Shown here in pieces: positions 58,047 to 64,000 of a stretch of DNA of 64,000 nucleotides. Where the stretch lies: the NCBI GenBank assembly GCA_020137815.1, contig CM035354.1, forward strand, positions 2,552,342-2,616,341. Direction: 5' to 3'. The notes below the pieces were generated by a model. The model saw nothing but the letters and a program-made list of their open reading frames with translations, made no database searches and was not told the DNA's origin. The DNA comes from Hormiphora californensis (Eukaryota > Ctenophora > Tentaculata > Cydippida > Pleurobrachiidae). A program made the position numbers and the translations under genes. Position 1 is the stretch's first letter, and each line of letters starts with the position of its first letter.

Positions 58047-61000
58047 TTATCCCCCAATTAAGATCATGGGACGTTTCATCTGTTCTTTAATACTCTCCAC
58101 CCCACCGTGCGAGTATTTCTTTCCTTTAACTGCCCTCGCTATAACCTCCCCCAATTGCTCAGTCCTCTCCTCTACAGAGAGAGACCCATCTCTGATAATA
58201 TCCCTCAATGAAACCTCATCCTTACCGAACAGACATACTTTCAACATACCGTCGTGAGTCAGCCGCAATCTGTTGCAGCCCCCACAGAAGTTTTTACTCA
58301 TCGATGATATGAATCCAACCGAGCCAGCGTGTCCGGGAACAGTGTAATTCTGTGGGAGTGGAATGTTAGTTCAAGTGCTAAAATTGTAGGGTATAATGTC
58401 AGTACAGTCGGACCCCGATTTAGGGGCCCCCGATTTAGTGGCACCCCGATTTAGGGACAGGATTTTTTCCCCCGATATAGGAAATTAACCTTATTTGACC
58501 CCGATTTAGTGGACACCCCGATTTAGTGGACAAGAGCCTTTCCCCCGAGGGTGTCCCTAAATCGGGGTCCGACTGTAATAATAACTCACCATAGAAGTGC
58601 TTGTTTTGCAATCCCGAATCCTTCTGAGCGGACCAAACTGTTTCTCTATCACCTTTCTCTGCTCATCAAACGGAACAAACTTGGGACTTTGCCAGGCGTT
58701 CCCGGAAAATGGCATGAATTCCAGGAACCTCACTGAAATTGGCCGCTCCCGTACGAACTCTACAAAATCACACAGTTCATCTTCATTGAACCCTTTCATG
58801 ACAACTACATTTAACTGAGGGATTGGGATATTAAAGCATGTTTCTAACAGAGCAGTGTGTGGCTCACACCGTTATTTCTGTGTCGGGTAGATCAATGTAT
58901 CATGGTAAATGGTAGTTGGATGCCCGGTGGATGCGGTACCTTTATTGAGTTGATCTGAGAGCTTATAACATCATCTATACTTCTCATTACTTTTCCATGT
59001 GTACCGACTGAGGGAAGAATAATCAATTAGTACTGAGTAGTTATAATAATTAACTCCCAACTTAACTAAACACACGCTCAACAAAATTCTCAGCGAGCCC
59101 GGGAAGAGTGGTTGTGCGCGCGACTCCATCTCACCAGTGTCACCGCGCGTTACAACTTAGAGCCCCAAAAAGTGTGCCCGACAGATGTCACACACTACAC
59201 AGTACAACAGGCCGGCTCAGGTAGTCTCTTTTTAGTTCTAAATTGGCAAATGACAATGTGTGTAACGCTCATAATTTTATAATTCTATCATTCAGGCAGC
59301 TTCGCAAATTATGTACAACTACAGTCGGACCCCGATTTAACGGCCCCCGATTTAGCGGCACCCCGATTTAACGGCAGCATAATCTTCCCCCGATATGGGA
59401 AATTAACATTATTTGACCCCGATTTAGCGGACACCCCGATTTAACGGACAAAATCCTTTCCCCCGAGGGTGCCGTTAAATCGGGGTCCGACTGTATGTCG
59501 AACATTTTGACTACAGAATATTTTGTAAAACCCTGTTTCACTTGTCACAATAGTTCAGCTCTCCGCATCCCCGGATCGAGCACTCTACCAGGATACAAAC
59601 TTCTAAATCTAACTAGTAGACTACAGAATATCATGATACCCGTAAGGGGAAACTCTAGCTGGATGGACATTGGACACGCAATAATGGGGGTTCATAATTG
59701 CAAAAAAAAACCTAGCTGGATGGACGCTTCACGCACCATGATTTGCCCCATCCCGCTCGAAAAAGAGCCTTTTATGTAGCACACGATAATAGACACACAG
59801 CCATGATCGCACGTTCTCCGTGATGAACCGTCCATCCAGCTACAATTATGAACCCTCATTATTGCGAGTCCATCCAGTTTCCTCTCAAGCAGTAGAGTGT
59901 GAGGTAGTTTATAAAAAGCGATTCAAAAGAAAAGTTGCAGCTTGATGTTCAGTACCACTCACTTGGTCGGCGGGTAATGAATGAGAATTTAGCGGGGACC
60001 AAGCTATCCAGGCTGATATTAACATTATCTAATCCAGCTGCTACTAGTACAGGGAGATGTCGAGAGAGGGTGACACCATTAGTGGTCATTGATACCGACT
60101 CAATACCAGTTATTGATTTGAGATCACCTGGGAAGTGGGCTCAGTCAGAGAGAGAGAGTATATATTGCAAAACTGGGACTTGTCACCCAGAGGTGTAGTC
60201 ATATTAGTAATGTTAGTTTATTACCTACAATCCTGACAATATCTCTGTTCAGTAGGGGCTCTCCTCCCGTCAGTCTTATCTTGGTTACCCCCAGAGAAGC
60301 AAAGTCCTCTGCCAGTGATATTATTTCGGGGGTTGTCAGTGGGGATTCAGAAAGTGGTACTCCTTCTTCTGGCATACAATATTTACCTACAGAAATAGTA
60401 ATTATATCAGGAATAACGGGTGACAACTAAAAACCTGGACTTTTTTAACTAAGCCCTATCTTCCTTAACAACCCCCCCTGACATCCTCCAGACGAAGCAA
60501 TCACAAACAAACAAACCCCCTGACTTACATAGCAAGCAAAGCAGGCCAGCTAGGATAAATCAACTTACATCGAAGGTTGCATCTTTCAGAAAGTGAGATC
60601 CGAAGGTAGGTGTGGTCCCGGTTAAAGGTGTCAGTAAGTAGTGAGCGGCGTCCTGTAACATGCCCCAACAACCTGGAAACTAACTACACAGTTTAGTAGT
60701 AGCGGTTGCTATGGTAACTAACAGTTGCTATCTAACTATATCTAATGCAAATTTGCACGGAAATGTGACACCCTATCGTCAATGTGACGACGTGATCCGT
60801 CAATGTGACGACGTGATCCGTCAGCGTGACGACATGATCCGTCAGTGTGACGTCGTGATTTGTAGGCATCACGTATCACGTGTTGAGAACTGCTTGCGAC
60901 TTGAGGGGTCACATCACATGTATAAAAGGGAGAGAAAGAGAGAAAAAGAGGGGGATCACATCACATAGCATATAGCAGACAGGCAGAGAGAAAAACAGAC

Positions 61001-61744
61001 CCCTCGATTTGCGATCGGTACGATCGCCCCAGTTTTGCTAGTGGTAACTAACTACACAGTTTAGTAGTAGCAGTTGCTATGGTAATTAACAGTTACTATG
61101 GTAACTAACTACACAGTTTAGTAGTAGCAGTTGTTATGGTAACTAACAGTTGCTATGGTAACTAGCTAACTAACTACACAGTTTAGTAGTAGCAGTTGCT
61201 ATGGTAACTAACTACAAAGTTTAGTAGTTGCTAATAGCTACTAAACTGTGTAGTTAGTTACCATAGCAACTTGCTATGGTAACTAACTACACAGTTTAGT
61301 AGTAGCAGTTGCTATGGTAACTAACTACACAGTTTAGTAGTAGCAGTTGCTATGGTAACTAACAGTTGCTATGGTAACTAACTACACAGTTTAGTAGTAC
61401 AGCAGTTGCTATGGTAACTAACTACACAGTTTAGTAGTAACAGTTGCTATGGTAACTAACTACACAGTTTAGTAGTAGCAGTTGCTATGGTAACTAACTA
61501 CACAGTTTAGTAGTAGCAGTTGCTATGGTAACTAACTAGTAACTACACAGTTTAGTAGTAGCAGTTGCTATGGTAACTAACTACACAATTCAGAAGTAGC
61601 AGTTGCTATGGTAACTAACTAACTACACAGTTTAGTAGTAGCAGTTGCTATGGTAACTAACTACACAGTTTAGTAGTCTGCTATGGTATGATTAGGGATG
61701 ATCTAAAAACAACTTACCAGAGATTGCCTGAAGACCACCGTCAT
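58047..61744 (-). CDS. MOCS1: molybdenum cofactor biosynthesis protein MOCS1A (MoaA), radical SAM
   Basis: Minus-strand exons 60672-60569, 60386-60225, 60127-59963, 59007-58940, 58814-58590, 58349-58047 are in phase; a likely first exon is 61744-61718. MoaA/MOCS1A converts GTP to the cPMP precursor with two 4Fe-4S clusters. Seen: SYLRIS-type start ([19 protein letters not shown]) with the radical SAM CxxxCxxC motif split by intron 2, [44 protein letters not shown], the C-terminal cluster ([20 protein letters not shown]) and the terminal double glycine (RPMILIGG). There is no MoaC/MOCS1B part. Exon 1 read from its ATG (MTVVFRQSL) joins in the wrong phase; a net +1 at AGG in TTC AGG C would restore it. 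Intron 1 is filled by a minisatellite. AGA codons elsewhere here are read normally. Confidence 0.88.
58405..58575. mobile_element. Tc1/mariner-like MITE, copy A
   Basis: Inverted ends CAGTCGGACCCCGATTTA / TAAATCGGGGTCCGACTG, TA on both sides; in MOCS1 intron between exons at 58590 and 58349. Confidence 0.85.
59332..59493. mobile_element. Tc1/mariner-like MITE, copy B
   Basis: Same ends as copy A with TTAACGG in place of TTAGGG; TA on both sides; in MOCS1 intron 4. Confidence 0.85.
59645..59885. mobile_element. inverted-repeat element with CTGGATGGAC ends
   Basis: AGCTGGATGGAC...ACGCAATAATGGGGGTTCAT and, inverted, ATGAACCCTCATTATTGCGA..GTCCATCCAG; in MOCS1 intron 4. Confidence 0.7.
60414..60436. 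mobile_element. end fragment of the 7265-7978 foldback family
   Basis: TAACGGGTGACAACTAAAAA is identical to the terminus of the element in the WD40 gene; no partner end found nearby. Confidence 0.65.
60759..60862. repeat. 24-bp GTGACGACGTGATCCGTCA tandem repeat
   Basis: Four units with TGACG cores, after GGAAATGTGACACCCTA. Confidence 0.8.
61018..61690 (-). repeat. GTTGCTATGGTAAC minisatellite in MOCS1 intron 1
   Basis: About 15 units of roughly 35-40 bp: GTTGCTATGGTAACTAACTA then CACAGTTTAGTAGTAGCA, one unit inverted near 61230-61270. Another unit at 60687-60722 abuts the exon 2 acceptor; on the minus strand it carries TACTAAAC about 20 bases before the AG. Confidence 0.9.
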
Positions 61745-61930
61745 CCTCACCTCATGCCCACAACCAGCTATCCTACAGTAATAGAGAGATAATTAATAGA
61801 TGATTAATTGATAATTATTAGGTGTTAATTGAGCCAGGAAAAACAACAACATCTTTAGATCAGGTAGACAAACGTGGTCAACAATTACACAGGTGAAAAC
61901 TAAAAGAATATAAATTTACAAACTACAAAC

Positions 61931-62039
61931 CAGGAACCGACCGAAACACGTAAACAACCAATCAGAACTCGTTATTTAAGTCACGTGACTGGTTATCAGC
62001 CAATCAGGGACCAGTATTTTCTGATTCGGTCGGTTCCTA
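61931..62039. mobile_element. hAT-type MITE, copy 9
   Basis: 109 bp; 8-bp duplication CTACAAAC. Confidence 0.85.
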
Positions 62040-62182
62040 CTACAAACTAAAATAATATAAATTTACTGTTTACAAACTACAAACCGTCAGAATAAACTTT
62101 GAAATGGACAACAACTACAAAACACACATTCAACAATAATAATCACAAAAACTTTCTCTTCAAATTCTTAAATGTTTGTTAT

Positions 62183-63153
62183 TTAGTAAACTAAAACCTT
62201 GACCAACTTTCCCCTGCTTTCCTGCCCGGGGGTGTACTGAATCTCAACACCTTCCACCCCGAACCCTTCTTTAAACTCCACGTGTAGGATAGTGAGGGAT
62301 GTTAGGGGCTCCGTACTGAGGTCTCCGTTTAGTTGTCGTTCAAATGACTTCTCTAACCCGTTCTGCAAAATAACAGGTGATGTGTTAGTGGGGAATGAGG
62401 GGCAAGGATGGTTAAAAACTAATGAAAAATTAAATCCCCATTTACAGGGTTTCAATAACCGTGTCTTTCGATTTGCCGATTTAATATCATGAATAGAGTA
62501 TATTCATGATATAATTGACCCGTACGGTAAGTCAATACATACCAGGAACCAACCGAATCAGGAAATACTGATCCCTGATTGGCTGATAACCAGTCACGTG
62601 ACCTAAATAACGAGTTCTGATTGGTTGTTTACTTGGTTCGGTCGGTTCCTGCTATTCATGATATAATTGACCCACGGTAAGTCTAATCAATACCTGGTTT
62701 GTGAATGTGATGGATTCGATGAAGACTGCAGGTTCGTTGTAACGCGGTGTAGATGCTACTAGTACACCCTGTATCTCCTTAATTGTAAACTCCTGCTCGT
62801 ATGTAAAATCCAGCTTACACTTATTTTCAGGCACTGCAACAAATAAATGGTTAGTTTTCCCCGAGTTTTCCCATACTGAGTCCAACGTGTAAATCGGTTG
62901 ATATGAACAGACCATACTCGACCATCTCTTAGACATATTGATTACATGAAGCACCTGTTGGGCGGAGGATTATAATTTCAATCAGGGTCTTTCGAACAAT
63001 ATGATAAAGTGATACATGAGGCATCATAACATTTCAGTGATGACATCACACCGAACATGTAGTATATTAGGGACTAACGAGGTCTCACCTTTCTTAATTG
63101 GTTGATGAAGTTCTACTTTATTTCTACTCTATTTCAGAGAACTGTGTGTGTGT

Positions 63154-63239
<86 letters not shown>

Positions 63240-63500
63240 AGAGATAGAGGGAAGAGATAGAGGGAGAGAGAGAGTAGAGGCGAGAGAGAGAAGAGAGAGA
63301 GAGAAGAGAGAGAGAGAGAGAAGAGAGAGACTGATGATCCCGGATATCAAGTTTCTAGGATACAACTACCAGTGCCACCCACCCCCTAAACTCAATCACC
63401 CTCTCCCATCTGGTATAATGTATCCGGCCGGTACCCACCAGCTGCCACCATACACAGTTTTCTAATGGAGTCCTGTGTTCACCAACAACTCAGTTATTGT
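62183..63500 (-). CDS. unidentified protein, at least two (perhaps three) exons
   Basis: Minus-strand exons 62954-62694 and 62362-62183 are phase 0 and join cleanly; the last ends VKVLVY at TAA 62183. Exon 1 reads MSKRWSSMVCSYQPIYTLDS, then KCKLDFTYEQEFTIKEIQGV and EPAVFIESITFTNQ; the last exon reads NGLEKSFERQL and TSLTILHVEFKEGF. The beta-strand-rich pattern is vaguely like nicolin-1 or galactose-binding-like folds, but I do not recognise the family. A candidate upstream exon near 63455-63370 reads NCVWWQLVGTGRIHYTRWER before a GTAGTT donor. The 5' end may lie outside the window. The exon 2 intron holds hAT MITE copy 10 and a duplicated 40-bp flank. Confidence 0.55.
62543..62651. mobile_element. 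hAT-type MITE, copy 10
   Basis: 109 bp; no 8-bp duplication, but about 40 bp of flank (ATTCATGATATAATTGACCC..GGTAAGTC) is repeated on both sides. Confidence 0.85.
63150..63330. repeat. (GA)n microsatellite
   Basis: About 180 bp, first half pure GA, second half with GGAAGAGATA interruptions. Confidence 0.95.
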
Positions 63501-63567
63501 TGTTTGAGGTGGTAGGTCTCGAGTGAACTACCACCTCAAATATCAATTTCATGTTATCCCCCGCTCA

Positions 63568-63832
63568 ATTGTTTGTTGTAGTTCCTGTTGTAGTTCCAGT
63601 TGTAGTTCCTGTTGTAGTTCCTGTTGTAGTTCCTGTTGTAGTTCCTGTTGTAGTTCCTGTTGTAGTTCCTGTTGTAGTTCCTGTTGTAGTTCCTGTTGTA
63701 GTTCCTGTTGTAGTTCCTGTTGTAGTTCCTGTTGTAGTTCCTGTTGTAGTTCCTGTTGTAGTTCCTGTTGTAGTTCCTGTTGTAGTTCCTGTTGTAGTTC
63801 CTGTTGTAGTTCCTGTTGTAGTTCCTGGAATA
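63568..63832. repeat. 12-bp TTCCTGTTGTAG minisatellite, about 22 copies
   Basis: Nearly homogeneous array; three frames on each strand are open and encode simple peptides (CCSS, VVPV, QELQ, NRNY), which are artefacts of the 12-bp period. Confidence 0.95.
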
Positions 63833-64000
63833 CTTTTTCATATTCCATGATGGAATTGGTTGGTAAACTTCCGTTTAGGGGACCTATTGGCACCATTTAG
63901 GAATTACATTGCCCCTATAAATTTCATGCTCAAAGTACGATTTGGAAGGATCGCTACGTATTCACTATCGCTACTTTTCACTATCCACATTCCACCTTTT
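63833..64000. other. unique sequence at window edge
   Basis: Nothing recognisable. Confidence 0.3.

Noticed and set aside
63523-63900. Four overlapping ORFs near 100 codons
   Set aside because: 12-bp repeat without stops in those frames; peptides are pure repeats.

Overview
The window is nuclear DNA of an animal. Genes are split by short GT-AG introns (many 55-200 bp), and recognisable products are eukaryotic or metazoan: TRMT6, COMMD4, a FANCF-like protein, ELMOD, a tetraspanin, an HSPBP1-like protein, POLR2H, an LDLRa-ectodomain GPCR, WDR75 and MOCS1. The rest is mini- and microsatellites, MITEs and one intact LINE. Compact genes, opposite-strand nested genes and acceptor-like sequences just upstream of most start codons fit an early-branching animal with a small genome. 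A glass sponge would fit what I know (trans-splicing and many nested genes have been reported there), but this is inference; no rRNA or other marker is present.

Layout. 481-11869 (+) is a head-to-tail run: Ldh2-type dehydrogenase, TRMT6, COMMD4, FANCF-like, a WD40 protein, ELMOD and, after a larger gap, SMKR1. Gaps between the first six are about 117-290 bp and five of the downstream starts follow a 3' splice acceptor, so the run looks like an operon resolved by spliced-leader trans-splicing. 12505-14008 (-) is a six-exon tetraspanin. 16104-17315 (+) is an Ly6/uPAR-type GPI-anchored protein. 17316-23517 holds only repeats. 23518-25146 (+) is a secreted sushi-domain protein. 25500-28200 is repeats, including a 2-kb 22-bp satellite. 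28792-35517 (-) is an HSPBP1-like gene whose 4-kb first intron contains a plus-strand cysteine-rich secreted gene (32054-34985). 37126-38355 (-) is POLR2H. 39986-43834 (+) is the GPCR. 44419-57645 (-) is WDR75 in eight exons; its introns host an intact 4.85-kb LINE (46104-50957), a four-TM gene (53238-54319, +) and palindromic elements. 58047-61744 (-) is MOCS1A. 62183-63500 (-) is an unidentified gene reaching toward the window edge.

Three observations stand out. First, several minisatellites sit exactly on 3' splice sites. In COMMD4 and POLR2H the repeat unit contains polypyrimidine tract, AG and the first 20-25 exon bases, so acceptors are present in 15 and 5 tandem copies, partly in frame. 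Second, otherwise good genes (TRMT6, WD40, sushi, Cys-rich, GPCR, perhaps MOCS1) have reading-frame breaks, mostly net +1, and most +1 intervals contain an in-frame AGA or AGG, while many other genes and the 1375-codon LINE ORF have none. This is either +1 frameshifting at AGR codons or a peculiar assembly artefact. Third, the operon-like cluster with an acceptor before each start.

Exon joins were worked out by hand from homology, GT-AG sites and phase; for most genes all phases close. Family names come from sequence recognition, not database search.
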